From assembly GCA_022843625.1 (NCBI GenBank), contig JALHNH010000045.1, positions 1 through 54,913 on the forward strand: a stretch of DNA of 54,913 nt, read 5' to 3'. Position numbers and translations under genes: made by a program. The DNA comes from Bryobacter sp. Lineage in GTDB: Bacteria > Acidobacteriota > Terriglobia > Bryobacterales > Bryobacteraceae. Of the stretch, positions 9,901 to 17,623 are shown piece by piece (position 1 is the first letter of the stretch; each line of letters starts with the position of its first letter). The notes under the pieces are model-generated. The model ran no database searches. It had not been told where the DNA came from and saw only the letters and a program-made list of their open reading frames with translations.

Positions 9901-10145
9901 GAAGCCTCTATTTCAACCGTATAGGTATCTTCGGGAAGCGATTCGAACGTGAAAGCGCCATCGCCTGTTGTAGTTGCCCTTGTAACAACGTTTGCCCCGT
10001 TTTTAAGTCGGAGCTCAGCGTTGGGAACGCCTTCCCCCTTTAAATTGGAAACTTTTCCCGTTAGCTTTCCGCCGGATTGGGCATAAATAATGCCTCCGAG
10101 TAAAACTGACAGCCCTAGCCATCTGCCTATTAATCTAGTACACAT
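6999..10145 (-). CDS. TonB-dependent receptor-like outer-membrane protein with carboxypeptidase-regulatory-like domain
   Basis: This 1048-residue protein has a signal peptide (residues 1-22), then a carboxypeptidase-regulatory-like beta-sandwich (about 28-105: GKLTGKVSNLKGEGVPNAEL, GDGAFTFESLP), a plug-like region (RSLPLIDRQNQDLISLMPG) and a long beta-barrel ending in a C-terminal phenylalanine. It is the Oar-like type that Acidobacteria encode in large numbers, for uptake of large substrates or for envelope or surface roles. No typical TonB box is evident. It is the last gene of a three-gene minus-strand run, 26 bases below the sortase gene. The substrate cannot be deduced. Confidence 0.92.
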   Translation of the reverse strand: MCTRLIGRWLGLSVLLGGIIYAQSGGKLTGKVSNLKGEGVPNAELRLKNGANVVTRATTTGDGAFTFESLPEDTYTVEIEASGKTQKSSKTLSINPSSMSALEILFDDNESSTSGKAAEFEIKATSSTIQAESAEISRAYTTRTVRSLPLIDRQNQDLISLMPGVSPPVINSDRIADPQRSRIYNVNGLPSYANAYYQDGAYQNEQFSGTQSRIAPNVAIQQLDVRTSNFNAEYGLAGGAYVNNVTRPGTNPLHGSLFGLHSNRFMTTRNPLNFSANDPGFNTNQFGGSLGGPVVKDKTFWFLGYEAFLRRGSILQFDTVPTAGIRTGNFSEMPGTMIFIPSSGSANGSNRILFPNSTIPQSWFHPASLRILSSLPLPNQPGSANNLVGSGMLREDQHRMDGKIDHRFSEKSTGFFRYGFTHGGVDQGSQLGALGNGAQAAMRNHNAVASLTQSFSNSLAAEFRVGYSRFRNAILPMDVGGNLGSDLASLGFAQGLPQINITGYGTYGLPSNYPSKPVNNTYEAATNWNFHTGMHHLKMGAQAVEIRADGFNNPMMSQRGIFNFGPGATSSPNGTGNNQNYSNNSFAAFLLGRPTSAAVASFEQTPTYRQTLLSGYITDTINLWKNVHLELGVRYDLFSPLQTRGDNGAASFDLLTGTRSLNNGSGDYDRNNIAPRVGIVIRPIERIAIRAGYGIQYFATPFLYSGINQSALGTQSGFIGGFGSTNFILPTVNSTTVYNQAFMQTPRDAQTPYVQSFNFMVQSDLGNGFLMDIGYVGNLGRQLPYNRAVNFAAPGSGASGLPFAQFNRTAGIDVRSTGVNSNYNALQVNLTKRFGAGLSMAGAYTFGKVLDTGFDQLNPFDTRNNYGPADFDRKHVLAVSHMWQLPFGAGSQFLSDGPMSQILGSWQLNGILRWNTGSAYSILSDPLNCNCPGVTSVRAGSSTGGSIQGQAGFNPSFFAAPTAGTFGFTGRNAYRGPDYFTYDTSLFRSFPVRESFKLELRAEAYNVTNNTNLANPIALLSSRGAGLSTRTVNGAFGRQFQVGVRLLF

Positions 10146-10171
10146 AATAACATTTCCTGATCTAACCTCTC

Positions 10172-10765
10172 TTATTGCAAATCTGTGAGTAGTTGCCGCT
10201 TGGCGCCTTCAATTAGCGTTGCCCTCACAATGAAGCGTTGTGGGGCAGATCCAACATAGTAGAAGGGATAACAAGTGACTAAAGTAAGTACTCGATCGCT
10301 GCTTGGCATCAGCAGCGTTCGATTGGATATTTCTACGATGGAGAGTTCTTCAACTTTGAATTTGTATTCACCATCCCGCGATTGAACCCGAAACTCGTCC
10401 CCAATTCGCACATCTTTTAAGAAACGAAAGTGAAGGTCTCGATGCGCCGCAATCACTGAATTTCCGCGAAAGCTTTGCGAAGGCGTTGGCGTAAGCGCAA
10501 CTGGGCCCATCATCAGGTTCTTGGCTCCGTCCGGAAACACGAACATCTTCGCGTTGAGGCGGGTACAGGTAAGTCGGGCAAGCACCGTGGACGGGATATT
10601 TACACTCTTGTTTCGGCCTCGCTCTTTTGAGGCGCTTGCTGCCGGCTCTCTTTCCAGATATGCCTGCACCGCATGAGGCCAAACCGCTTGCCAAACCCCG
10701 ACCAGGATCAAAAGCCCACCGCCTGCATGGGCGGCCCATACGATTGACTTCATCGTCCTGGACAT
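10172..10765 (-). CDS. Sortase (Gram-negative class D/GN-like transpeptidase)
   Basis: This 197-residue protein has one N-terminal membrane anchor (about residues 8-30) and a sortase beta-barrel from about residue 55. The catalytic triad is visible: His in VIAAHRD, Cys in LTLVTCYPF and Arg in QRFIVRA. Sortases cleave a sorting signal and join the protein to a nucleophile. In Gram-negative bacteria the acceptor is not well defined. The gene immediately upstream (11-base gap) encodes a protein with a sorting-signal-like C-terminus, which makes it the probable dedicated substrate. The class assignment is approximate. Confidence 0.93.
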   Translation of the reverse strand: MSRTMKSIVWAAHAGGGLLILVGVWQAVWPHAVQAYLEREPAASASKERGRNKSVNIPSTVLARLTCTRLNAKMFVFPDGAKNLMMGPVALTPTPSQSFRGNSVIAAHRDLHFRFLKDVRIGDEFRVQSRDGEYKFKVEELSIVEISNRTLLMPSSDRVLTLVTCYPFYYVGSAPQRFIVRATLIEGAKRQLLTDLQ

Positions 10766-10776
10766 AGCTGACCTGC

Positions 10777-11550
10777 CTATAATCTCTGCGCGTACGTTCG
10801 AATCACTACCCCGAGCGACAATACGCCGAATCCGCTCAACACAATCAACATCCAGTTTGTTGCCGTTTTGGGCATTTCGGGTGTGTTCTGGGTTCTAAGG
10901 TCCTGTGAATTTGAGCTCGCCGCTGGAGCAGCCTCTGCGACCACTGGACTTTGCGCTGCAGCTGGAGACGGCTCTGGTGCAGGGTTCTGAACTGCTGCTT
11001 GTGCAGGTTCCGGCTCGGCCACTGGCGCTCTGCTCGGTTCAGGCGTGGCAACTGCTAGTACGTCTGAAGGCTTATCAGGCTGAGCTTCGTTACCCAGTGT
11101 CGCGGTGGCAGTTGCAGGTGCAGTGTAATTGGCGGTGAGACGAATCCCATTATTCGCTGTCATTGCATCGTTGCTGCCGTTTTTATCTACTGGAAACTCG
11201 TAACCGTAGCTCTTTCCCTTAATCCAGATCTTGTGTAGCTGCGGCAACCCACCTCGCTCCACCAGCAATACCGAGCTGTCATTTCTGTTGTTGTTGTCCA
11301 GCGCTGGAATCGAGGTTGCCGAAGCTTGAATAGATGTTCCTTTGTCGGTGCTGAACTCGAGAAGTCTCGAGTTACTGGCGCTGCTGAGCTGACGGATCGT
11401 GTATTCCCCGGCATTTAGAGTTTGAGTTCCGACTCGAACAGAATTCGGGAATGTCACCACTAGAGTGTCATTAATTGGCGATTGTCCCATTGCACTAATA
11501 GCGATAAGCCCTGCCGTCAGACTGGCCATTTTTAGATTTTTTAATTTCAC
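10777..11550 (-). CDS. Probable sortase substrate: exported protein with MPKTA sorting signal
   Basis: The GTG at 11550 is preferred over the ATG at 11568 because an AGGAG site sits just upstream of it; translation then begins MKLKNLK and a signal peptide ending AISAMG. The 257-residue protein has a folded N-terminal domain (about 25-150). A long Pro/Ala/Glu-rich linker follows (about 155-215). The end is a sorting-signal arrangement: pentapeptide MPKTA, a hydrophobic helix of about 20 residues, and a short basic tail (RTYAQRL). The sortase gene lies 11 bases downstream. Cell-surface or envelope anchoring is inferred from this pairing; the function of the folded domain is unknown. Confidence 0.85.
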   Translation of the reverse strand: MKLKNLKMASLTAGLIAISAMGQSPINDTLVVTFPNSVRVGTQTLNAGEYTIRQLSSASNSRLLEFSTDKGTSIQASATSIPALDNNNRNDSSVLLVERGGLPQLHKIWIKGKSYGYEFPVDKNGSNDAMTANNGIRLTANYTAPATATATLGNEAQPDKPSDVLAVATPEPSRAPVAEPEPAQAAVQNPAPEPSPAAAQSPVVAEAAPAASSNSQDLRTQNTPEMPKTATNWMLIVLSGFGVLSLGVVIRTYAQRL

Positions 11551-11645
11551 ATTTTCTCCTGATCGCATAAAGAATCTGGAAGCTGATTCTTCCTGTTTGG
11601 TTAAGTGAGTATTAGTAAGACAAAATAGTTTCTACTAACTAGTGA

Positions 11646-11861
11646 TTATCTAGTTTCTTGGCCTCTTGCCAATTCGTCGTTCGCAGGAACTGACAGAAAC
11701 TGTTGGCGGCAGGTTTCGCCGCAGAAGTAGTAAACCACTCCTTCGCTTTCAGCTCGCAGTGCTTTTTCCTGATCCACTTCCGCTCCGCAGATGGGATCCT
11801 TGTTCACATCTCTAGGGTTGCTTAGTGACATCTGGCTATACGTATGCATTACGAGTGCCAT
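11646..11861 (-). CDS. Small YHS-domain protein
   Basis: This 71-residue protein contains a YHS domain: DPICGAEVD followed 20 residues later by YYFCGETCRQQF, giving the C-x-n-C-x-x-x-C metal-binding pattern. The domain is found alone or in copper-transporting ATPases and is thought to bind metal. A good ribosome site (AAAGGAG) precedes the start. It lies upstream of the sortase-substrate gene on the same strand, but a gap of almost 100 bases makes operon membership uncertain. Confidence 0.85.
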   Translation of the reverse strand: MALVMHTYSQMSLSNPRDVNKDPICGAEVDQEKALRAESEGVVYYFCGETCRQQFLSVPANDELARGQETR

Positions 11862-12215
11862 TGCATAAACTCCTTTGTTTTACAGAGACTTACGGTGCGG
11901 CTGCACCCTGCCTTTGACGGGAATCGGTCATATGACGCAATCTGGGCGTTTTGGTCAAACAATGGCAATTGGAATAGCGCCTGCGGCGGAGTTGAGAAAT
12001 AACTCAGAGGGGGTGTTCGACCTTGGTCCGACAGTGTCGTTCAAGGTTCGTTTGGAACTCGTTCACAAAAATATTCGCCTCTATTTTTAATGAAATCAAC
12101 AAGATCCAAAAAGCATGGTTCGTAATCAAATGCTGAAATGTTAGCTTCTATATCGGGAGGCGCTCCGTGCGCCTCCTTTTTTTTATTTCATCAATCAAAG
12201 AGGATACAGGCACTG
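11862..12215. other. Intergenic stretch without a convincing gene
   Basis: I see no supported gene here. A 71-codon plus-strand frame (11875-12090) lacks a ribosome site and recognisable composition, and I reject it. The stretch contains the divergent promoter region for the YHS gene and, near its right end, an orphan terminator hairpin described separately. Confidence 0.6.
12155..12184 (+). terminator. Orphan intrinsic terminator
   Basis: A GC-rich hairpin (GGGAGGCG at 12155 pairing with CGCCTCC at 12170-12176) is followed by eight T residues (12177-12184). No plus-strand gene ends just upstream. It may terminate a short untranslated RNA or act as an attenuator for the gene starting at 12216. 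Confidence 0.8.
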
Positions 12216-12845
12216 ATGTCAACTCAAGCTCAAATCGATGCCAACCGGCAAAATTCCAGAAAATCTACTGGCCCCAAAAGCGCAGAAGGTCGCGCAGCCG
12301 CAGCAGCCAACAGCACCCGTCATGGCCTCCAGGCTAACCCCACTACTGTTTTCGAAAAAAATCCGCACGAGCGAAGCCAATACGATGCCCTCAAGGCCAA
12401 ACTCCTCAAGCAATGCCTCCCCGAAGGCGAACTTGAACTCCAGGCCTTTGAACGCTACGTCTTCGCGCTCTTCCAGACAGACCGTGCCAGACAAATGGAA
12501 ATCGACGCCCAAGCCCGCTGGTCAAACGAACCCAATAGCGAAATCCGCTTCACCCAAATGGAGCGAATCCTCAAACTCGGTGCCGCCCAGGAACGCCGCG
12601 CTGACAAAGCCCTTAAAGAACTCACTAAACTCCAGCGAGACCGTATCTTGGCGATGGACATACATACCGAAGTCTACTTACTAGACAAGATCCTCGACAT
12701 CCCCGCCACCTTTCCCATGTTTGAGGTCCGCAAAACCGACCTTTCCAAAACCACCGCCGGCCTGCTCGCGCTCCGTCTCATGGCCTTAATTCCAGAGGCT
12801 CGCGAAATCGTAGACAAACACCGCGAAGCCAAACTGGCTGCGTAA
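12216..12845 (+). CDS. Conserved Acidobacteriota protein of unknown function
   Basis: The ATG at 12216 is chosen over the earlier 12138 because the upstream part would read through the terminator hairpin. The 209-residue protein opens with QIDANRQNSRKSTGPKSAEG and then a small-residue stretch ending TRHGLQ. I know this N-terminal signature from many uncharacterised proteins in Acidobacteria, Planctomycetes and Verrucomicrobia. The remainder is charged and helical (ELELQAFERYVFALFQTDRARQ), with likely coiled-coil segments and no export signal. A DNA- or RNA-binding role is possible from the basic N-terminus but is conjecture. Confidence 0.75.
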   Translation: MSTQAQIDANRQNSRKSTGPKSAEGRAAAAANSTRHGLQANPTTVFEKNPHERSQYDALKAKLLKQCLPEGELELQAFERYVFALFQTDRARQMEIDAQARWSNEPNSEIRFTQMERILKLGAAQERRADKALKELTKLQRDRILAMDIHTEVYLLDKILDIPATFPMFEVRKTDLSKTTAGLLALRLMALIPEAREIVDKHREAKLAA

Positions 12846-12929
12846 CAACCAACAACAACCCAGGCCCAACAGCCTAAAGATCCTTGAAATCCGAACCCGC
12901 TCCAACCGCCCAACAGGACGACGCCCAAA

Positions 12930-12977
12930 CTGCATCTGGCGGGAGATCCAACACAAAGCCTCTCCCGCCAAATGCAG
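12930..12977. repeat. Long inverted repeat (hairpin)
   Basis: CTGCAT-CTGGCGGGAGA at 12930-12945 is complementary, with one small offset, to TCTCCCGCCA-A-ATGCAG at 12961-12977, around a loop of about 15 bases. No T-run follows, so it is a weak terminator candidate. It could also be an operator or a remnant mobile-element end. Confidence 0.6.
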
Positions 12978-13034
12978 TACTTCGACTTGAAATCTTTATT
13001 GCTATTTCATTTGGCTTTTGGCAAAACGATTGCC

Positions 13035-13295
13035 ATGACTCTCAAGATAGATAACCTTGGGCGAGTCGTTGTCCCCAAACCTCTTCGCCAAAAGCTTGGC
13101 ATCGAACCAGGGACAGATCTCGAGATCAACGAATCGTGAGGAAGCTTGGTCCTCACTCCAATCCACGAAGAAGCCGCAATGGTCAAGGTCAACGGCTTTT
13201 GGGTGCTCCAGGGTAAAGCACCGGCAAACTTCGATTGACTCAAGCAGATTGATGAATCCCGGGAAGCTAGGAACCGGCAAGTCTTGGGACTATGA
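13035..13295 (+). pseudogene. Broken AbrB/MazE-family antitoxin (VapB-like)
   Basis: The frame from the ATG at 13035 encodes a SpoVT/AbrB DNA-binding domain (LGRVVVPKPLRQKLGI, PGTDLEI). It then meets an in-frame TGA at 13137-13139. The same frame continues with recognisable family sequence (GSLVLTPI, GFWVLQGKAP) to a second TGA at 13236-13238, where a tryptophan is expected (N-F-D-W). It ends at 13293-13295, ten bases before the PIN gene. Without the two stops it would encode an 86-residue antitoxin. Two nonsense mutations in one frame mark it as decayed; the intact 34-residue part might still bind DNA. Confidence 0.8.
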
Positions 13296-13305
13296 GTCTG
13301 GAACC

Positions 13306-13701
13306 GTGAAGCTTTTCTTTGATACCTCAGTTCTGGTAGCAGCCTCAGTCTCGGGCCATCCCGACAATAGTCAGGCTCTGGCTGCTATCAGCCTGCTTCG
13401 AACTGACTCTTTGCAGGGTTTTATGTCCCGGCACAGTATTGCCGAAGCCTACGCCATTCTCACGAGCGCTCCGTTTATCCCGAGGGTCCAACCCGCTCAG
13501 GCCTTGATGATTCTGGAGCAAAACTTGTTGCCGATTCTGCAATCAGTAGCGCTATTCAATGGGCGTAGCGGTCGAATTTACGACGCGCTCATACCGCACT
13601 GTGCCCAAAAGGTCCACTGTGATCGCCTTTACACGTTCAACTTCAAGGATTTCCGGGCTCTTGCTCCACCAGAATTCCAAGCTCATATCGTGAGTCTGTA
13701 G
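13306..13701 (+). CDS. PIN-domain toxin (VapC-like), probably decaying
   Basis: The GTG at 13306 opens a 131-residue PIN domain: LFFDTSVLVAA, then IAEAYAIL, IYDAL and NFKDF, carrying the acidic residues that bind metal in PIN ribonucleases. It follows the broken antitoxin by 10 bases, the normal vapBC layout. From memory of the family, about 20 residues that normally separate the strand VAL from the helix GG-x-IYDAL are missing here (only FNGRSGR remains), suggesting an in-frame deletion. Loss of the antitoxin would be tolerated only if the toxin is inactive, which this deletion could explain. Confidence 0.75.
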   Translation: MKLFFDTSVLVAASVSGHPDNSQALAAISLLRTDSLQGFMSRHSIAEAYAILTSAPFIPRVQPAQALMILEQNLLPILQSVALFNGRSGRIYDALIPHCAQKVHCDRLYTFNFKDFRALAPPEFQAHIVSL

Positions 13702-13718
13702 GTAGAGCGACTCGAGAG

Positions 13719-14282
13719 TTACTTTCCTCCACCGCCCAGTCTCACCTGCCTCGTAGTCAAAAATCGCAGTACGGTTTCACTCGGAATCTGCACCTTCTGA
13801 CCCTTGGTAAAGATCTGGCTTCCTGCCCCCGCCGCTGCACCGGACCCCGCTCCAATCGCCGCGCCCTTACCACCGCCGGCAATCGCACCGATCGCTGCAC
13901 CGATTCCGGCTCCAATACCAGTCTTAAGTGCGGTGTTCTTTCCCTGCCCGCCACTTACCCGCGTCACATCCCCGGTCGCGACTTCAACACTCCGTCCGTT
14001 AATCGACAAGCTAGTCAGCCTCACGGCCAACTGCGTACTTCCCTTGAATTTACCGCTCTTATCCAGGTTCACCAGTGTCACCACCGCATCAGCCCCGCGA
14101 GGAACAATTTCTCTACCATTCACTACAACGGCTTCTGCCACACTTGCCCGGTAAGTCTGCCCCTCACTCGCCTTCGAGGAATCGATCGATTCAATAAGAC
14201 TCACTGCAATCGGCGATGAAGCCGGAATTCGCTGCCCAAACGCACCTAGAGACAGGCTCAAAATCAACAGAATATTTTTCAT
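13719..14282 (-). CDS. Exported glycine-zipper protein of unknown function
   Basis: This 187-residue protein has a signal peptide (MKNILLILSLSLGAFG). A domain of about 95 residues follows, with strands typical of small envelope proteins (EGQTYRASVAEAVVVNGREIVPRGADA). A glycine-zipper block (GAGIGAAIGAIAGGGKGAAIGAG) comes next, then a final IPSETVLRFLT segment. This layout recurs in Acidobacteria proteins of unknown role and resembles lipoproteins that associate with membranes. It has its own leader upstream and is convergent with the PIN gene. Confidence 0.75.
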   Translation of the reverse strand: MKNILLILSLSLGAFGQRIPASSPIAVSLIESIDSSKASEGQTYRASVAEAVVVNGREIVPRGADAVVTLVNLDKSGKFKGSTQLAVRLTSLSINGRSVEVATGDVTRVSGGQGKNTALKTGIGAGIGAAIGAIAGGGKGAAIGAGSGAAAGAGSQIFTKGQKVQIPSETVLRFLTTRQVRLGGGGK

Positions 14283-14394
14283 CGGAAAATTCCTTCAGCT
14301 ATTTGACAGTAGCCGTCGCGAAACGTTTCACCTGAAATGCTTCACATCCTCACTCAACTGTGATATTCACGGATCAGTCCCTCAAGGAGGGGAC

Positions 14395-16311
14395 ATGACC
14401 ATGCGTCTCTACACCAGTCCAGATATCAGAAATGTGGCACTGGCGGGGCATGCACACTCCGGCAAAACAACCCTCGCCAGTGCCATGATCTTCGCCGCAG
14501 GTGCAACTAGCCGCCTGCACACTCCGGAAGAAGGCACCACCGTCACAGACTTCGACGAAGAAGCCATCTCCCGCAAACACACCATTTCAACCGGCATCGC
14601 TGCCATCGAATTTTCAAAGAAAAAGATCAACATCCTCGACACCCCGGGCCTCAATCACTTCATCCACGACGCCCGTCTCTGCCTCCCCGCCGCTGACGCT
14701 ATGCTCCTCACAGTCGACGGCTCCTCCGGCATCCAGGTCCAAACAGAAAAAGCCTGGGCCTTCGCCGCTGAATTCAACCTTCCCGTCATTTTCGTAGTCA
14801 CCAAGCTCGACCACGAGCGCACCAGCTTTACCAACGTGGTCGAAGCCATCCGAAACCGCTTCGGCCGCCGCTGCTGCAGCGTCGAATCCCGCGAAGAACT
14901 CGTCGAAATGATCGCTGAAGATGACGACGCCCTCATGCAGGAATTCTTCGAATCCGGCGCTCTTTCGATCGAGCACATGGCCGATGGACTCAAAAAGGAA
15001 ATCACAAACCGCCAGGTCTTCCCGATCCTTGGTGTCAGCGCCCTCAAAGATCAGGGCATTCGCGATCTGATGAACTTCATCAGCGAATACATTCCCTCCC
15101 CCATGGATCGCGCGCACCTCGACACCAAGTCCGCTCCCAGCATCTTCGTCTTCAAAACACTCGCCGACGCTTTCGCCGGCCGAGTCAGCTTCTTCAAGGT
15201 CATGGCCGGTACCCTACGATCAGACGGCCACCTGATGAACGAACGAACCCACCACGACGAGCGCTTCGCCCACCTGAGCACGCCCTTCGGCAAACAGGGT
15301 CAGGAAATCGCCGAACTCGCCACCGGTGACATCGGCGTCATCCAAAAGCTCAAAGAAACACTCACAGGCGATTCCCTCTCAGACAAATCCAAACCCCAGC
15401 ACTGGCCACCCGTTCACATCCCCGAACCCGCCATTGCCTTTGCCATCGTCGCCAAAACCCGCAACGATGAAGACCGCCTGGCCACCGGCATGCACAAGGT
15501 CCTCGAAGAAGACCCCACCTTGCGTTTCTACCGTGACCCGCAAACGAAAGACTTCCTCATCGCCGGTAACGGCCAGCAACATGTCGAAGCCATCGTCGCC
15601 CGCCTCCGCAAGCGCTATCACGTCGACATCGAACTGCGTGCTCCCAAGATCGCTTACCGCGAAACCATCCGCGGCGAGGCCGACGTCCAGGGCCGCCATA
15701 AGAAACAAAGCGGTGGCCACGGCCAGTTCGGCGATTGCAAAATCAGGATGGAACCCCTCGCCCGTGGCACACACTTTGAATTCATCAACGCCACCTTCGG
15801 CGGCTCCGTCCCTAAGCAGTACGTGCCCGCTGTAGAAAAAGGCATCCTGGAAGCCGCCGCTCACGGCTGGCTCGCTGGCTACCCCATGGTCGACTTCAAA
15901 GTGACCCTCTACGACGGCAGCTATCATGACGTCGACTCAAACGAAATGAGCTTCAAAATGGCAGCCCGCAAAGCCTTCAAGGCCGCGATGGCCGTCGCCA
16001 AACCAGCTCTGCTTGAACCAGTCATGAAGGTCGAAGTTCACACCCCGGTCGAATTCGCCGGAGACCTCCTCGGCGACTTCACCAGCCGTCGGGGCAAGGT
16101 CGCTGGCATGGATATCAACAACGGCTCACAAAGCATTAAAGCTACCGTCCCGATGTCTGAAATGCTCAGCTACCAAAACGATCTCACCGCCATGACCCAG
16201 GGCCGCGCCAGCTTCGTGATGGAATTTGACCACTACGACTTCGTCCCTGCCCCGCAGGCCGAAAAAATCATCGCCGCTGCCAACCACGTCCAGATCAATG
16301 ACGACGAGTAA
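14395..16311 (+). CDS. Elongation factor G-like translational GTPase (paralogue)
   Basis: This 638-residue protein has the EF-G layout. The G domain includes the P-loop GHAHSGKTT (residues 18-26), switch II DTPG and a G4 motif TKLD. It is followed by domains II-V, including the EF-G domain IV region (YRETIRGEADVQGRHKKQSGGHGQFGD) and a domain V of normal length. It is shorter than housekeeping EF-G (about 690-700) and carries Thr instead of Asn in G4, so it belongs to the EF-G-like paralogues rather than to the essential fusA. Possible roles are specialised translocation or ribosome recycling. A GGAGG site precedes the start. Confidence 0.9.
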   Translation: MTMRLYTSPDIRNVALAGHAHSGKTTLASAMIFAAGATSRLHTPEEGTTVTDFDEEAISRKHTISTGIAAIEFSKKKINILDTPGLNHFIHDARLCLPAADAMLLTVDGSSGIQVQTEKAWAFAAEFNLPVIFVVTKLDHERTSFTNVVEAIRNRFGRRCCSVESREELVEMIAEDDDALMQEFFESGALSIEHMADGLKKEITNRQVFPILGVSALKDQGIRDLMNFISEYIPSPMDRAHLDTKSAPSIFVFKTLADAFAGRVSFFKVMAGTLRSDGHLMNERTHHDERFAHLSTPFGKQGQEIAELATGDIGVIQKLKETLTGDSLSDKSKPQHWPPVHIPEPAIAFAIVAKTRNDEDRLATGMHKVLEEDPTLRFYRDPQTKDFLIAGNGQQHVEAIVARLRKRYHVDIELRAPKIAYRETIRGEADVQGRHKKQSGGHGQFGDCKIRMEPLARGTHFEFINATFGGSVPKQYVPAVEKGILEAAAHGWLAGYPMVDFKVTLYDGSYHDVDSNEMSFKMAARKAFKAAMAVAKPALLEPVMKVEVHTPVEFAGDLLGDFTSRRGKVAGMDINNGSQSIKATVPMSEMLSYQNDLTAMTQGRASFVMEFDHYDFVPAPQAEKIIAAANHVQINDDE

Positions 16312-16320
16312 ACTGGTCAC

Positions 16321-17619
16321 GTGACTCGACGTCAAATCCTCCAACTGGGCGGCGCATCTGCCGCCGCCCAGACGCTTCCCCAAACGAAGCCAAACATCAT
16401 CGTTCTCTTTGCCGACGACATGGGCTACGGCGACTTGTCCTGCTACGGTCACCCCAATATCCAGACGCCCAATCTGGATCGCCTTGCCTCCGAAGGCATC
16501 CGCTTCACCTCGGGCTATGCTGCCGCCAGCGTCTGCACACCATCCCGTGTGGGCCTCCTTACCGGCCGCTACGCCAAACGCGCCGGCCTGCCAACCAACC
16601 TCGGGCCCGAATCCATCGGCGGCCTCCCCCTCTCTGAGATCACAATCGCCCAGCAGATGAAATCGCAAGGCTACAAGACCGCCGCCATCGGCAAATGGCA
16701 CATCGGTCACAGCCCCAAAGAATATCTCCCCACCAGCCGTGGCTTCGATCAATACCTCGGCCTCCTCTACAGCAACGACATGATCCCGCCCTGGGTCAAG
16801 ACCGAGCGCCCCCTCCACCTCTGGCGCAACAATGACGCAATCGAACCCGTCACCGACCAGTCCCAGCTCACAGAACGCTACACCGATGAAGCAGTCAACT
16901 TCATCCGCAAGTCCGCCGGCAACCCCTTCTTCCTTTACCTCCCCTATGCCATGCCTCACCTTCCGGTCAGCGCCCCGCCCAGCCGCCGCGGCCGCTCCCG
17001 TGCTGGCCTCTATGGCGACACAATCGAAACCCTCGATTGGTCCGCCGGTCAAATCTTGGGCGAACTTAAAACAAGAGGAATCGACAACAATACTCTGGTA
17101 GTCTTCTGTAGCGACAACGGCCCCTGGCACGACCTCCCACCCCGCATGTTGGCCCAGGGCGTCGAACCCTGGCACACCGGCTCTAAAAGCCTCTTCCGCG
17201 GAGCCAAAGGCACCACCTATGAAGGTGGCCACCGTGTTCCCTTCCTCGCCCGCTGGCCCGGAACCATCCCCGCAGGCCGCACCTCCTCGGAAATGGTCTC
17301 AACTCTGGACTTCTTCCCCACCTTCTCAGCCGCCGCCGGGGCCAGGGTCCCAACCGATCGCCTTTACGATGGCTACAATCTCTTGCCCACCCTCAAAGGT
17401 CAGGCCCCTTCACCGCGAGACAACTACAAATACTTCCTCGGCAAAGACCTGCAGGGCATCCGGCAAGGCCCCTGGAAATACCGCCAGGCCGGTGAAAATC
17501 CCCCAGAACTCTTTCACCTCGATTTCGACCCCGCCGAGCAATACAATGTTCTCGACCGCAACCCCGCCATCGCCCAGTCCCTCGCTTCGCGTCTGGCTGA
17601 AGATCGTGTTAATATTTAG
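16321..17619 (+). CDS. Sulfatase with Tat-type signal
   Basis: This 432-residue member of the formylglycine sulfatase family has its modified-cysteine motif CTPSR at residue 72, metal-binding DD near residue 32 (FADDMGYGD), and later GKWHIGH and CSDNGPW motifs. The N-terminus MTRRQILQLGG fits a Tat signal. It hydrolyses a sulfate ester, probably of a polysaccharide or aryl substrate in the periplasm, and needs a formylglycine-generating enzyme, which is not in this window. It uses a GTG start 9 bases after the EF-G-like gene, so the two may be cotranscribed by proximity. Confidence 0.93.
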   Translation: MTRRQILQLGGASAAAQTLPQTKPNIIVLFADDMGYGDLSCYGHPNIQTPNLDRLASEGIRFTSGYAAASVCTPSRVGLLTGRYAKRAGLPTNLGPESIGGLPLSEITIAQQMKSQGYKTAAIGKWHIGHSPKEYLPTSRGFDQYLGLLYSNDMIPPWVKTERPLHLWRNNDAIEPVTDQSQLTERYTDEAVNFIRKSAGNPFFLYLPYAMPHLPVSAPPSRRGRSRAGLYGDTIETLDWSAGQILGELKTRGIDNNTLVVFCSDNGPWHDLPPRMLAQGVEPWHTGSKSLFRGAKGTTYEGGHRVPFLARWPGTIPAGRTSSEMVSTLDFFPTFSAAAGARVPTDRLYDGYNLLPTLKGQAPSPRDNYKYFLGKDLQGIRQGPWKYRQAGENPPELFHLDFDPAEQYNVLDRNPAIAQSLASRLAEDRVNI

Positions 17620-17623
17620 GGAG

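Noticed and set aside
11875..12090. A 71-codon plus-strand frame after the YHS gene
   Set aside because: No ribosome site, no homologous pattern and no neighbour support.
13035..13295. TGA recoding (selenocysteine or Trp) in the antitoxin frame
   Set aside because: Other genes here end normally at TGA, no selenocysteine insertion hairpin is evident, and two stops in a toxin-antitoxin gene are more simply decay.
16126..17232. A 368-codon minus-strand frame opposite the EF-G-like and sulfatase genes
   Set aside because: It is a shadow of strongly supported plus-strand genes with C-rich third positions; it has low-complexity Gly/Val/Ala content and no domain signature.
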